Assembly: GCA_016165875.1 (NCBI GenBank)
Contig: JABBOT010000080.1
Location: 32,490,299 to 32,554,298 of the forward strand
Direction: 5' to 3'
Length of the DNA: 64,000 bases
Source: Acanthopleura granulata
Lineage: Eukaryota; Mollusca; Polyplacophora; Chitonida; Chitonidae
Part shown: in pieces, positions 32,850-44,886 of the stretch
How positions within the stretch are numbered: the first letter of the stretch is position 1
How the letters are laid out: each line of letters begins with the position of its first letter
The notes under the pieces: model-generated
Database searches by the model: none
What the model saw: only the letters and a program-made list of their open reading frames with translations
Told to the model about the DNA's origin: nothing
Made by a program: the position numbers and the translations under genes

Positions 32850-34264
32850 GCGAAGAAATTGTTGCGTTAAACATTGATGAAAGTGAGAAGGATCAACTAC
32901 TTCATGTGGCTCCAATGAGGTTGTACAATATATGAGCAAATGTTGTCAGTGCAATCAACCTGCTACATGGACAGTGCCTTGAGTTGTGTATGACTAAAAT
33001 AATGTTAAAGTTGAGTGCCGAGTTCAGTTCAGATAAACAGTCAAACATTCAGAGGGTTAACTGCTCACAGACTAAACCAATTTTTAAAGCTCAAAATCCA
33101 GGTTATTTACATAAAAATCATTTATGGAAAAAGTTGTCAGTTTGTTTAATATAAAATATACTTGTAGAAAGCATTATTTTATATGGAGAACCTCTTGAAA
33201 CTTGCTCTATGTGGCATCAACAATCAGGTTATTTTGCTTTTTGTTTTTTGTTTTTGTATTCTACAAGCTCAGCCAACACATACTTTTTCATTATTCATGT
33301 GTGGTTGTGTATTTACGACATCTTGTGGGATCACTGCTGTTCCTTTAGATACTGAGTGACCTGTATGCCTATGATTTTTTTTACCCTTCAAGGTTTAAAA
33401 AACCATTAATTTATTCCCAGCTTCTGATAATCAACCTGCTCATACCTTAAAATAATGTACAAAATGTTTACCTCCAGTGTTGTGTGCATATTAATGCACA
33501 GTGAAAAATGTTTTCTTGAACATTTTCAAGATTTTTGTTCATATGTTTTAATTGAAAAAAAAAACAGGGTTAAATAGCATTTTGAGAAAGCAGACTTTAA
33601 TATGATGTTAAATTTGCATACGAAATATTGTGACTGAGAAGCGTGTAGAGTTATATGAAAAAATTAAGAATGGTTTGAATTTTAAAAAAAATTTTAAAAG
33701 GGATGTAATAAAATATTAAATATATTTTTACATTAGAAAAATTTAAAGTTTTGCAATTTTAGGAAAATACTTCCAGTATGATATTTATATTATATTACAA
33801 ATTCTTGTGCCTGATTCTACTGTAATTTCTGTGATCTTAAAAAAGGGGAAAAAAAATGTGTTTTCTCATGTAAGAAATCTGTAAAAAAAAAAATGTCGGA
33901 AGAAAAGTCGCTTGATATTTCATAGAAACATGGTCAGTCCACGCGCCATTTTTTTTTGTCAAGATGGTCTACAAGTATGTGTGTATGTATGTGTGTACTG
34001 GTATATTTCTAGTCGAACAAATCAAACAACCTCAACAGTTCAAGGGCAGCTGTGAACGGTCATCATATAAAAATGAAGAAGAAAAATATAATTATACTTG
34101 TACTGCTGGTGTGTGCGTGTGTTGCTTTATTTATCAATCTTGAAGATGGTAATGGATTTATAATTGTGAAAAAGATATATTTCATACATGTAAATTGGTG
34201 TATTGAAATAACAAGCCTCCACTGATCCAATTTCTACATTAAGTGGAATCCATTTAACGTTTAA
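32850..34264. other. Intergenic, AT-rich, nothing recognised
   Basis: Very AT-rich, with A/T runs around 33,560-33,900 and a short TATG/TGTG run near 33,980. No gene or repeat family seen. Confidence 0.5.
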
Positions 34265-34520
34265 GGGTCGCGCCTCTGTGGCAGATGGGATTAGCGCGCT
34301 AGTAAAGCCTAATGGCCCATGCAGGTGCTTTTTACCAATGCGGTCGCTGTAAGTTCAAATCCGACTCACGATGGCTTCCTCTCCGGTGGTACGAGAGAAG
34401 TTCCGCTAGCAACCTGTGGATGATCGTGGGTATCCACGGGCTCGACAGGGTTTACTGGCCGCAGGTGCATAAGTGAAATATTCTTGAGTACGGCATAAAA
34501 GTCATCAATCAAATAAATGC
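34265..34520 (+). mobile_element. SINE family 1, diverged full-length copy
   Basis: Head GCGCCTCTGTGGCAGATGGG, then GCGGTCGCTGTAAGTTCAAA, CAACCTGTGGATGATCGTGGG, and ATTCTTGAGTACGGCATAAAA followed by AAATAAATG. The head has changed at several box A positions. Confidence 0.8.
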
Positions 34521-35373
34521 ATTTTACATTCGCGCGAGAGAACGATACTGTAACATGCGAGTTCAAGTTTGTAAGACAAGGCTATCAACTTGTTTCAGGA
34601 ATTTTTAATTATTATTCTGCTGACAATTGTCCACAAGATAGCTTCAAGGTCAAATTCACCCTTTGGGACTCTCTCAGAGGGTGTTGCTTATTGCTCAAGT
34701 CTGGTTGTTTTGCAGATGTCACGTTCAAATGTCATGGCTGACTCCCATCTTTAGACTTTTTATAGCCAAATGCATTTAAATGTTTTTATTCTAAAGTGGG
34801 CCTCGTGAGCCATACTAAGTGTCTTGTGCCGACACAGACTAGAAAAGTCAACACAAGTTCGAAGCCGCTTGTGGAAAACTCACTTAGATTTTGGAATAGT
34901 TATTAGGAAGTCAAGAAGGTATTTATATATGGTCACGTTGGCATGATTTGCGCTCTTCTCAAGACATCCATGACGGTAGTATTCTGGTGTACTGAACTTA
35001 CCCAAAATTTCACCACTCCATATCTACAAGTCAACTAACTATTCCGACTGATATATATGGTAGACCTTATCCACAGCTACTACTTCCGCTTGTACACAAT
35101 ATGACACTGTATTTTATACCCCTGACTTGACAGAACTGTTTAACAGTCATGAATAGTGCCAAAGTGTAGAAGTCAACCCTGTTTTCAACGACGACAAACA
35201 ATATATATCTGATTTTTATTTCTGATGCAAAATCTCAAGATATTAAATGTTTTATATCAAGAGTAGCAACGAATGTTAAATCCAAACTTCTGTAGCCTAC
35301 ATGTACGTAACTTTTTCTCCCTCTGCTATACCCCGTAAACAAAAATCTCCTGTACGTAAGCCTATTCAACAAA
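34521..35373. other. Intergenic, nothing recognised
   Basis: No repeat or gene that I can support. A 74-codon frame at 34,517 starts inside the SINE tail and has no visible domain. Confidence 0.45.
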
Positions 35374-36085
35374 CCTGTTCTTCTGACGGGACAGGATGGG
35401 AAGTAACCCTGGCAAAAGTTTTCATTTTTATCCAAAACAGACAAAAATCTGATATATTTTAACTAGGCTGGAGTTACTTCTGGGCTGATTCGACACTAGC
35501 ATTTTCTTATATTTAATCTTGTCAACGGGCATTTTTTTTTCTTCTATAAAAAGGCGTTTGTAATACTTTTCCCAAAGAGGGCAGAATAACATCTTCTAAA
35601 TGTATATCCTCAGCGTCTGGCCTGTTATAAATACGTAAACAGTCTAAATTGTGAACCTGTTCCTCATATCAGGGTTGAAAACCCACCATGTTTGCATTGG
35701 ATGTTGTGTCCAAAGCAAAAATCTAATATAACTAGGTGTAAATCACAATAGCCTTTTCACAAGCCAGGCTCTCTGTACGGCAGCTGTAGTGTCTTTACAA
35801 GTTGTAAATGTACCAGTGAGACAGGTAAGAGTGAGGGGTCTCTGCCATGCTTGGCAACAGTGATGGATGTACACGTAGACTTGTACTGATAAGCAGAATA
35901 TATCTTGCCTCATCTGCATCCTCTGTGTGTTTGTCCTTTTCTGAAGTACTACAGCAGCATTATGCAATCAGTAGTCCACCACAACTCTTCTATTCGGAGG
36001 CAAATCTTGCACCCAATTGCTGGAATTGCACATCTGTAGTCTGTCATGCAGCATACACTTCTGACGGGTGAGCCGTGGCCTAGTA
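35374..36085 (+). repeat. Diverged solitary satellite unit, interrupted
   Basis: In order: GTTCTTCTGACGGG; GGCTGGAGTTACTTCTGGGC with GATTCGACACTAGC; the TATATCCTC.GC.TCTGGC block; GGGTTGAAAACCCACCATG; and CTCTTCTATTCGGAGGCAAAT. It ends GACGGGTGAGCCGTGGCCTAG at about 36,061-36,083. About 170 bp near 35,765-35,940 is not satellite-like. An older, decayed relative of the array units. Confidence 0.75.
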
Positions 36086-36579
36086 TATCCATCGACAAAA
36101 GCTTGAAACGCAGTCATTCTGCCTGCGCTGTGACGTAATGGCTCCAAGCGTTGAACACTTGTAACCTGAGATTGGTTGTGGTTGAAACTATATATGTAAA
36201 TTTATATCATGAAATGATTAAGAAACTTGCTACCACCACAACACAATGGTCTGGAAAAACTCTGCTGTGTTGTTCACACATGTGCTTGTTATAATTAAAA
36301 CATATAACATTAAAACAGTGTGCTGTCCCTATGCTATTACACGTTACATTGACAGACAGCTCCCAAGATTTACGGCACAGCTAGTAAACAGCTGATATCT
36401 CCTAGCTCTCTGACTGGTTAATCTCCCATAAGCTTAAAAGAAAAGAACACATTTATACAACATATACTTAAAAAAAAGAGCCTTACTTGTGGTTAAATTA
36501 AAAATCTCAATTTTCTGGCGGAAGTGCCTGTTATTTGAATATTTAATAGTTAAACATCCAAAGCTGAGAAGCCCTTTTA

Positions 36580-36620
36580 GGCCGCCATTTTAACAGATTG
36601 TTTACGTCATCGTGCTTAGA
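36580..36620 (+). promoter_or_regulatory. Possible promoter: YY1 site and CRE
   Basis: GGCCGCCATTTTAACAG fits the YY1 consensus, and TTTACGTCATCG contains a TTACGTCA CRE. They lie about 60-90 bp before an ATG at 36,676. The pair is typical of animal promoters, but no transcript evidence exists. Confidence 0.35.
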
Positions 36621-36675
36621 TTTGCAAAGTAGCTCTTCTGTCTTTGCAAGTAAAAAAAATCATGTAGATAACGTA

Positions 36676-36765
36676 ATGGAGGGCTTCAGTGGGGACCCCA
36701 GCTCTAGTTCTGATAATAGTGAATGTAACTTCGGCTTACCAGGCTACCAGTTTGAATCGCTGTGA
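36676..36765 (+). CDS. Short candidate first exon, serine/acid-rich
   Basis: Encodes MEGFSGDPSSSSDNSE and, after CNFGL, PGYQFESL, then TGA, 29 residues. CT|GTGAGA at 36,761/36,762 is a fair donor, so the peptide may be an exon rather than a complete ORF. The Ser/Asp stretch followed by YQFE recalls N-termini of invertebrate proteins with a P2X7 intracellular-like domain, but that is from memory and weak. No following exon was found before the satellite begins. Confidence 0.3.
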   Translation: MEGFSGDPSSSSDNSECNFGLPGYQFESL

Positions 36766-37360
36766 GACTGAGAACAGTAGTTCGACCGACCACGCATCAA
36801 GCTAAAATGAGTGGGAACCGGGATTTCTGGCTTTGACGGGGCAATCCGTGAAAGGACTGGTTGAGCTCCCTGCCTTCAGCACATCGCAAAGCCACGCATG
36901 TAGGCATGATGTGGCCCTCTAGTACATCTCAAACTCTACTTTTTTAGAGTTGCCTTTAACAGAACTTAAAATCCACGATTATCACGATGTACGAACATAT
37001 TTAGCTGAGATTGGAAATGCACGTTAATCAAATGGTAGGAATAAAGCCTTAAGCACAGTGACATCACAATGAATATTCGAGATGATGAAAGGAGGATTTT
37101 CATTTAACAAGCCTAAAACATGGCGGGACTTCCTTTGTGCCCCGAATGGGTGGATTTTATATAAAAAAAAAAAAAAAAAAGAAAAATGACGATGTTTAAA
37201 ACAGTTTGTGTCTTTTACGAACCCTTTAAAAAATGTAAAAATATAGTATGACACACTGTTTGTATAGCTCTTTCATTCAAGGTGTATGTTGTACAAATGT
37301 GTTCTTTTCTTTTAAAAGGATGGGCGTCTTCAGATCCCCAGTCGGCAGCACAAACTCCAT
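36766..37360. other. Spacer before the satellite border
   Basis: Mixed sequence with an A18-type run near 37,165. No repeat or gene supported. Confidence 0.45.
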
Positions 37361-38320
37361 ACTTCAAAAGAAGATAATTCAGCAACGAATTTATGCAATT
37401 TCAAAAAGTTTGCTGCATTAAGGGAAAAAATTTTGGAATTTTTTTATGAGCAGTGACTCAGTCATGAGCCGTTTTTTACTATAACCTTCGCACTGATCAA
37501 ATGACAACTTCAGTCTAAAGCCTCTAGAAGGACACCAGCCGGGAAGATCTTGTGTAAAAACGACTGGAATATTCTCTGAGCCAATTCGACACTTGCCTTT
37601 TCTTATATTTAATATTGTGAACGACAATTTTTTTTCGTTTGACACCCTATACTTAGCCTACAGGCATTTCTTTCGGATTTTTTATTTCTGTCAGGGATGT
37701 CAGAGTTGAAAACCGAGCTTGTTTGTAATTAAACCCATTAACTACAAAATTTTTGTAAGTTATTTTCAGGGAAAGTCGAGACCTCAGCACAAAATCACGG
37801 GTTGTAACTCAGCACTAAAACAATCATTGACAATGCAGACTGGCTATACTGAGAAGGTGTTTTAAATATGGTCATAGTTTGATGATTGAGATGGCCATTT
37901 GCGTTGTTGTTAAAGAATGGGGAGACTAATGCTTGAGTGTATGGAACTCAGAAAGAATTTGACAAATTCTTATCGGCAAGTTAATCAACTATCCATACTT
38001 ACATGTGAGAGACTTTACAGCGGTGTTATTATTCTTATGAGAGTGCAGTCATTATTGAGAGTGCATTACTTTGGACAGTGTTTGGTGTACACTGTGTTCA
38101 CCGATACCAAAGAATTTAGCCAGTTTTCATTTTTAGACAGAAATTCTGAAGATCGTAATGTTTTGCGAGAAGACTGGCAAGGACAGTGAATGTCATAATC
38201 TGCGTATGTATTTACATGTATGCATGTTTCTATCTGTGCCTTTTGACGTATAGAGTTATCCGCCCATTTCATGTTCCGGTATTGCACCACAGAGAAATCA
38301 GCTATATGTACTGTAAAAGC
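37361..38320 (+). repeat. Left border of the satellite, partly diverged unit
   Basis: From 37,361 to about 37,850 the sequence is satellite-like but strongly diverged (a decayed tRNA-like module at 37,460-37,640, for example). From about 37,850 it is close to the array units. Identity thus falls off towards the array edge, as is usual for satellites kept uniform by unequal exchange. Confidence 0.85.
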
Positions 38321-38330
38321 TTGTTCTTCT

Positions 38331-38476
38331 GACGGGTGAGCCGTGGCCTAGTGGGTTTACCTTCACACTGATCAAATGACCACATGAGCCTAAAGCATCT
38401 GGATCGACCCCAGCCGGGAAGACCTTGTGTAAGAACGGCTGGGGTTACCTCTAGGCTAACTCGACACTCACCTTTT
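38331..38476 (+). ncRNA. Conserved Pol III-like module (first of 16)
   Basis: Box A TGGCCTAGTGG (38,344-38,354) and box B GATCGACCC (38,402-38,410) both fit the consensus patterns TRGYNNANNNG and GWTCRANNC, 47 nt apart. The first T4 run is at 38,473-38,476, which would give an RNA of about 145 nt. A perfect hairpin lies between. The same features recur at the same offsets (+23, +81, +152 from each unit start) in all 16 units. Likely origin: the head of a tRNA-derived SINE captured in the satellite. Transcription is inferred only. Confidence 0.5.
38408..38444 (+). other. Perfect 9-bp hairpin in each unit's first module
   Basis: CCCCAGCCG, a 19-nt loop, then CGGCTGGGG. Present in every first module, at +87 to +123 from the unit start. 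The related second and third modules have lost the pairing, as have the decayed copies at 35.4 and 37.5 kb. Confidence 0.85.
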
Positions 38477-38924
38477 CTTATTTTGTCAAGAAACACGTTT
38501 TTCTTTTGAGAGACCCTCATTTGGTTTTAACTTTTGTTTTGGGTAATATTTATTTAAAGGAGAAAAAACGCGCATGTAATTCTTCTTTTTTATTGTGTTT
38601 TCCTTAAGGTGACCGATAACATGTGCTCTGCCTTTGGTGTGATGTAAATGTGTAAACAGTCGAAATTGTGACCCCGTTCGTAACATGAGGGTTGAAAACC
38701 CACCATGCTTGTATTGGATGTTGTCTCCAAAGCAGGCGAAAAATGTAAAATAATTTAACTAGGAGTAAAATGACGTTGTAGAAATTAATGGCTTTTCTGA
38801 AATCTAAGTTGTCTCAATGGCAGTATTATCGAATCAGTCCTACACGACTCTTCAATTCGGAGGCAAATCCTGCACCCGGTTGCTGAAATTACGTTTGTGT
38901 GATGTACCAGCGTACACCTTTTGC

Positions 38925-39120
38925 CGTTGAGCCGTGAAGTAGTGGGTTTGCCTTCCCACTGGTAAAATGAGCACGTGAGCCTAAAGGGTATAGAAGGACA
39001 CTAGACGGGAAGACCCTGTATCAGAAGGACTGGGATTACCCCTGATCCGATTTGACTCTGACGCCTTTTTTATATATTAAATATTGTCAGTGACCATTTC
39101 CTTCCCCTGACAAACTACAC
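38925..39120 (+). repeat. Second, degenerate module within the unit
   Basis: Aligns to the first module: GAGCCGTGAAGTAGTGGGTTT, then GAGCACGTGAGCCTAAAGG, GACGGGAAGACCCTGTAT and GACTGGGATTACC. Box A and box B are mutated and the hairpin is gone. So each unit grew by internal duplication of a module. Confidence 0.8.
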
Positions 39121-39790
39121 TTAGCCTGCAGCCATTTGTTTCGAGTTTGTCTTCCGATCCTTTTCCAGATATGACGGTTCAAAACCCAGCTTTTTTTTTA
39201 TTTCAAAGTAACTACAAAATGTGTGGAAGTTAATTTTAAGAAAAATCGAGTGGTGGACATAAAATCACCTGTTTTAACTGGGCTGTCAAACAATCATCTG
39301 TTATGTAGAATAGCTGTACTAAGAAGGTGTTTTAAATATGGTCATAGTTTGATGATTGAGATGGCCATTTGCGTTGTTGTTAAAGAATGGGGAGACTAAT
39401 GCTTGAGTGTATGGAACTCAGAAAGAATTTGACAAATTCTTATCGGCAAGTTAATCAACTATCCATACTTCCATGCGAGAGACATTATACCGGTGTTATT
39501 ATTCTTATGAGAGTGCAGTCATTATTGAGAGTGCATTACTTTGGACAGTGTTTGGTGTACACTGTGTTCACCGATACCAAAGAATTTAGCCAGTTTTCAT
39601 TTTTAGACAGAAATTCTGAAGATCGTAGTATTTTGTGAGAAAACTGGCAAGGACAGAGAATGTCATAATCTGCGTATGTATTTACATGTATGCATGTTTC
39701 TACCGGTGCCTATTGACGTATAGAGTTATCCGCCCATTTCATGTTCCGGTATTGCACCACAGAGAAATCAGCTATATGTACTGTAAAAGC

Positions 39791-41260
39791 TTGTTCTTCT
39801 GACGGGTGAGCCGTGGCCTAGTGGGTTTACCTTCACACTGATCAAATGACCACATGAGCCTAAAGCATCTGGATCGACCCCAGCCGGGAAGACCTTGTGT
39901 AAGAACGGCTGGGGTTACCTCTAGGCTAACTCGACACTCACCTTTTCTTATTTTGTCAAGAAACACGTTTTTCTTTTGAGAGACCCTCATTTGGTTTTAA
40001 CTTTTGTTTTGGGTAATATTTATTTAAAGGAGAAAAAACGCGCATGTAATTCTTCTTTTTTATTGTGTTTTCCTTAAGGTGACCGATAACATGTGCTCTG
40101 CCTTTGGTGTGATGTAAATGTGTAAACAGTCGAAATTGTGACCCCGTTCGTAACATGAGGGTTGAAAACCCACCATGCTTGTATTGGATGTTGTCTCCAA
40201 AGCAGGCGAAAAATGTAAAATAATTTAACTAGGAGTAAAATGACGTTGTAGAAATTAATGGCTTTTCTGAAATCTAAGTTGTCTCAATGGCAGTATTATC
40301 GAATCAGTCCTACACGACTCTTCAATTCGGAGGCAAATCCTGCACCCGGTTGCTGAAATTACGTTTGTGTGATGTACCAGCGTACACCTTTTGCCGTTGA
40401 GCCGTGAAGTAGTGGGTTTGCCTTCCCACTGGTAAAATGAGCACGTGAGCCTAAAGGGTATAGAAGGACACTAGACGGGAAGACCCTGTATCAGAAGGAC
40501 TGGGATTACCCCTGATCCGATTTGACTCTGACGCCTTTTTTATATATTAAATATTGTCAGTGACCATTTCCTTCCCCTGACAAACTACACTTAGCCTGCA
40601 GCCATTTGTTTCGAGTTTGTCTTCCGATCCTTTTCCAGATATGACGGTTCAAAACCCAGCTTTTTTTTTATTTCAAAGTAACTACAAAATGTGTGGAAGT
40701 TAATTTTAAGAAAAATCGAGTGGTGGACATAAAATCACCTGTTTTAACTGGGCTGTCAAACAATCATCTGTTATGTAGAATAGCTGTACTAAGAAGGTGT
40801 TTTAAATATGGTCATAGTTTGATGATTGAGATGGCCATTTGCGTTGTTGTTAAAGAATGGGGAGACTAATGCTTGAGTGTATGGAACTCAGAAAGAATTT
40901 GACAAATTCTTATCGGCAAGTTAATCAACTATCCATACTTCCATGCGAGAGACATTATACCGGTGTTATTATTCTTATGAGAGTGCAGTCATTATTGAGA
41001 GTGCATTACTTTGGACAGTGTTTGGTGTACACTGTGTTCACCGATACCAAAGAATTTAGCCAGTTTTCATTTTTAGACAGAAATTCTGAAGATCGTAGTA
41101 TTTTGTGAGAAAACTGGCAAGGACAGAGAATGTCATAATCTGCGTATGTATTTACATGTATGCATGTTTCTACCGGTGCCTATTGACGTATAGAGTTATC
41201 CGCCCATTTCATGTTCCGGTATTGCACCACAGAGAAATCAGCTATATGTACTGTAAAAGC
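39791..41260 (+). repeat. Satellite unit 2 (short)
   Basis: I saw no difference from unit 1 over 1,470 bp, which means very recent duplication, gene conversion or an assembly artefact. Confidence 0.97.
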
Positions 41261-43074
41261 TTGTTCTTCTGACGGGTGAGCCGTGGCCTAGTGGGTTTAC
41301 CTTCACACTGATCAAATGACCACATGAGCCTAAAGCATCTGGATCGACCCCAGCCGGGAAGACCTTGTGTAAGAACGGCTGGGGTTACCTCTAGGCTAAC
41401 TCGACACTCACCTTTTCTTATTTTGTCAAGAAACACGTTTTTCTTTTGAGAGACCCTCATTTGGTTTTAACTTTTGTTTTGGGTAATATTTATTTAAAGG
41501 AGAAAAAACGCGCATGTAATTCTTCTTTTTTATTGTGTTTTCCTTAAGGTGGCCGATAACATGTGCTCTGCCTTTGGTGTGATGTAAATGTGTAAACAGT
41601 CGAAATTGTGACCCCGTTCGTAACATGAGGGTTGAAAACCCACCATGCTTGTATTGGATGTTGTCTCCAAAGCAGGAAAAAATGTAAAATAATTTAACTA
41701 AGTGTAAAATGACAGTATAGAAACTAATATTCTTTCTAAAAGCTCAGTTGTCTCAATGGCAGTATTATCGAATCAGTCCTACACGACTCTTCAATTCGGA
41801 GGCAAATTCTGCACCCTGTTGCCGAAGTCACGCTTGTGTGATGTACCAGCGTACACCTTTTGCGGGTGCGCCGTTAACTAGTGGGTTTACCTTCCCACTG
41901 GTAAAATGAGCACGTGAGCCTAAAGGGTATAGAAGGACACTAGACGGGAAGACCCTGTATCAGAAGGACTGGGATTACCTGTGATTCGATTTGACTCTGA
42001 CGCCTTTTTTATATTAAATATTGTCAGTGACCATTTCTTTCCTAGGTGTAAAATGACAGTGGAGAAACTAATAGGCTTTCAAAAACCTAGATTGTCTCAA
42101 TGGCAGTACTATCCAATCAGTTCTACACAACTCTTCAATTCAGAGGCAAATCCTGCGCTCAGTTGCTGAAATTACGCTTGTGTAATCTAACAGCCTACAC
42201 CTTTTGCGGGTGAGCCGTTAACGAGTGGGTTTACCTTCCCACTGGTAAAATGAGCACGTGAGCCTAAAGGGTATAGAAGGACACTAGACGGGAAGACCCT
42301 GTATCAGAAGTACTGGGATTATCTTTGATTCTATTTGACTCTGACTCCTTTTTTTATATTAAATATTGTCAGTGACCATTTTCTTCCCCTGACAAACTAC
42401 ACTTAGCCTGCGGCCATTTGTTTCGAGTTTGTCTTCCGATCCTTTTCCAGATATGACGGTTCAAAATCCAGCTTTTTTTTTTTATTTCAAAGTAACTACA
42501 AAATGTGTGGAAGTTACTTTTAAGAAAAATCGAGTGGTGGACATAAAATCACCTGTTTTAACTGGGCTGTGAAACAATCATCTGTAATGTAGAATAGCTG
42601 TACTGAGAAGGTGTTTTAAATATGGTCATAGTTTGATGATTGAGATGGCCATTTGCGTTGTTGTCAAAGAATGGGGAGACTAATGCTTTAGTGTATGGAA
42701 CTCAGAAAGAATTTGACAAATTCTTATCGGCAAGTTAATCAACTATCCATACTTACATGTGAGAGACTTTACAGCGGTGTTATTATTCTTATGAGAGTGC
42801 AGTCATTATTGAGAGTGCATTACTTTGGACAGTATTTGGTGTACACTGTGTTCACCGATACCAAAGAATTTAGCCAGTTTTCATTTTTAGACAGAAATTC
42901 TGAAGATCGTAGTATTTTGTGAGAAAACTGGCAAGGACAGAGAATGTCATAATCTGCGTATGTATTTACATGTATGCATGTTTCTACCTGTGCCTATTGA
43001 CGTATAGAGTTATCCGCCCATTTCATGTTCCGGTATTGCACCACAGAGAAATCAGCTATATGTACTGTAAAAGC
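41261..43074 (+). repeat. Satellite unit 3 (long)
   Basis: First unit with the 344-bp internal duplication: GTGTAAAATGACAGT at 41,702 recurs at 42,046. The start codon region of the recurrent frame reads GCTTTAG, adding a stop. Confidence 0.97.
41702..42389 (+). repeat. 344-bp direct duplication that defines long units
   Basis: Two neighbouring segments, each from GTGTAAAATGACAGT through the degenerate module to GTCAGTGACCATTT, offset by exactly 344 bp. The joint reads TTTCTTTCCTAGGTGTA. The same joint occurs in every long unit, so the duplication happened once and then spread. Confidence 0.9.
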
Positions 43075-44886
43075 TTGTTCTTCTGACGGGTGAGCCGTGG
43101 CCTAGTGGGTTTACCTTCACACTGATCAAATGACCACATGAGCCTAAAGCATCTGGATCGACCCCAGCCGGGAAGACCTTGTGTAAGAACGGCTGGGGTT
43201 ACCTCTAGGCTAACTCGACACTCACCTTTTCTTATTTTGTCAAGAAACACTTTTTTCTTTTGAGAGACCCTCATTTGGTTTTAACTTTTGTTTTGGGTAA
43301 TATTTATTTAAAGTAGAAAAAACGCGCATGTAATTCTTCTTTTTTATTGTGTTTTCCTTAAGGTGGCCGATAACATGTGCTCTGCCTTTGGTGTGATGTA
43401 AATGTGTAAACAGTCGAAATTGTGACCCCGTTCGTAACATGAGGGTTGAAAACCCACCATGCTTGTATTGGATGTTGTCTCCAAAGCAGGAAAAAATGTA
43501 AAATAATTTAACTAAGTGTAAAATGACAGTATAGAAACTAATATTCTTTCTAAAAGCTCAGTTGTCTCAATGGCAGTATTATCAAATCAGTCCTACACGA
43601 CTCTTCAATTCGGAGGCAAATTCTGCACCCTGTTGCCGAAGTTACGCTTGTGTGATGTACCAGCGTACACCTTTTGCGGGTGCGCCGTTAACTAGTGGGT
43701 TTACCTTCCCACTGGTAAAATGAGCACGTGAGCCTAAAGGGTATAGAAGGACACTAGACGGGAAGACCCTGTATCAGAAGGACTGGGATTACCTGTGATT
43801 CGATTTGACTCTGACGCCTTTTTTATATTAAATATTGTCAGTGACCATTTCTTTCCTAGGTGTAAAATGACAGTGGAGAAACTAATAGGCTTTCAAAAAC
43901 CTAGATTGTCTCAATGGCAGTACTATCCAATCAGTTCTACACAACTCTTCAATTCAGAGGGAAATCCTGCGCTCAGTTGCTGAAATTACGCTTGTGTAAT
44001 CTAGCAGCCTACACCTTTTGCGGGTGAGCCGTTAACGAGTGGGTTTACCTTCCCACTGGTAAAATGAGCACGTGAGCCTAAAGGGTATAGAAGGACACTA
44101 GACGGGAAGACCCTGTATCAGAAGTACTGGGATTATTTTGATTCTATTTGACTCTGACTCCTTTTTTTTATATTAAATATTGTCAGTGACCATTTTCTTC
44201 CCCTGACAAACTACACTTAGCCTGCGGCCATTTGTTTCGAGTTTGTCTTCCGATCCTTTTCCAGATATGACGGTTCAAAATCCAGCTTTTTTTTTATTTC
44301 AAAGTAACTACAAAATGTGTGGAAGTTAATTTTAAGAAAAATCGAGTGGTGGACATAAAATCACCTGTTTTAACTGGGCTGTCAAACAATCATCTGTAAT
44401 GTAGAATAGCTGTACTGAGAAGGTGTTTTAAATATGGTCATAGTTTGATGATTGAGATGGCCATTTGCGTTGTTGTCAAAGAATGGGGAGACTAATGCTT
44501 GAGTGTATGGAACTCAGAAAGAATTCGACAAATTCTTATCGGCAAGTTAATCAACTATCCATACTTACATGTGAGAGACTTTACGGCGGTGTTATTATTC
44601 TTATGAGAGTGCAGTCATTATTGAGAGTGCATTACTTTGGACAGTGTTTGGTGTACATTGTGTTCACCGATACCAAAGAATTTAGCCTGTTTTCATTTTT
44701 AGACAGAAAATCTGAAGATCGTAGTATTTTGTGAGAAAACTGGCAAGGACAGAGGATGTCATACTCTGCGTATGTATTTACATGTATGCATGTTTCTACC
44801 TGTGCCTATTGACGTATAGAGTTATCCGCCCATTTCATGTTCCGGTATTGCACCACAGAGAAATCAGCTATATGTACTGTAAAAGC
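43075..44886 (+). repeat. Satellite unit 4 (long)
   Basis: Very like unit 3. In the recurrent frame near 44,520 it has GAATTCGAC where neighbours have GAATTTGAC. Confidence 0.97.

Larger units (their letters stand above)
38321..39790 (+). repeat. Satellite unit 1 (short)
   Basis: Reference unit. First module at 38,321-38,520, a GGGTTGAAAACCCACCATGC block near 38,690, second module at about 38,925-39,120, and the recurrent open frame at 39,387-39,638. By eye it does not differ from unit 2. Confidence 0.97.

Noticed and set aside
34366..34741. Small frames around 34.4-34.7 kb
   Set aside because: They start in or cross a SINE and show no domain.
38302..38520. Recurrent 72-codon minus-strand frame as a conserved protein
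   Set aside because: It covers the invariant Pol III-like module and is identical because the DNA is. Where changes occur they alter residues. No start context or splice signal supports it.
39387..39638. Recurrent 75-90 codon plus-strand frame in every satellite unit as a protein-coding gene family
   Set aside because: Several units have a stop (CTTTAG) before or in place of the usual start, many of the differences between units change amino acids, and no domain is visible. The recurrence is explained by the tandem repeat.
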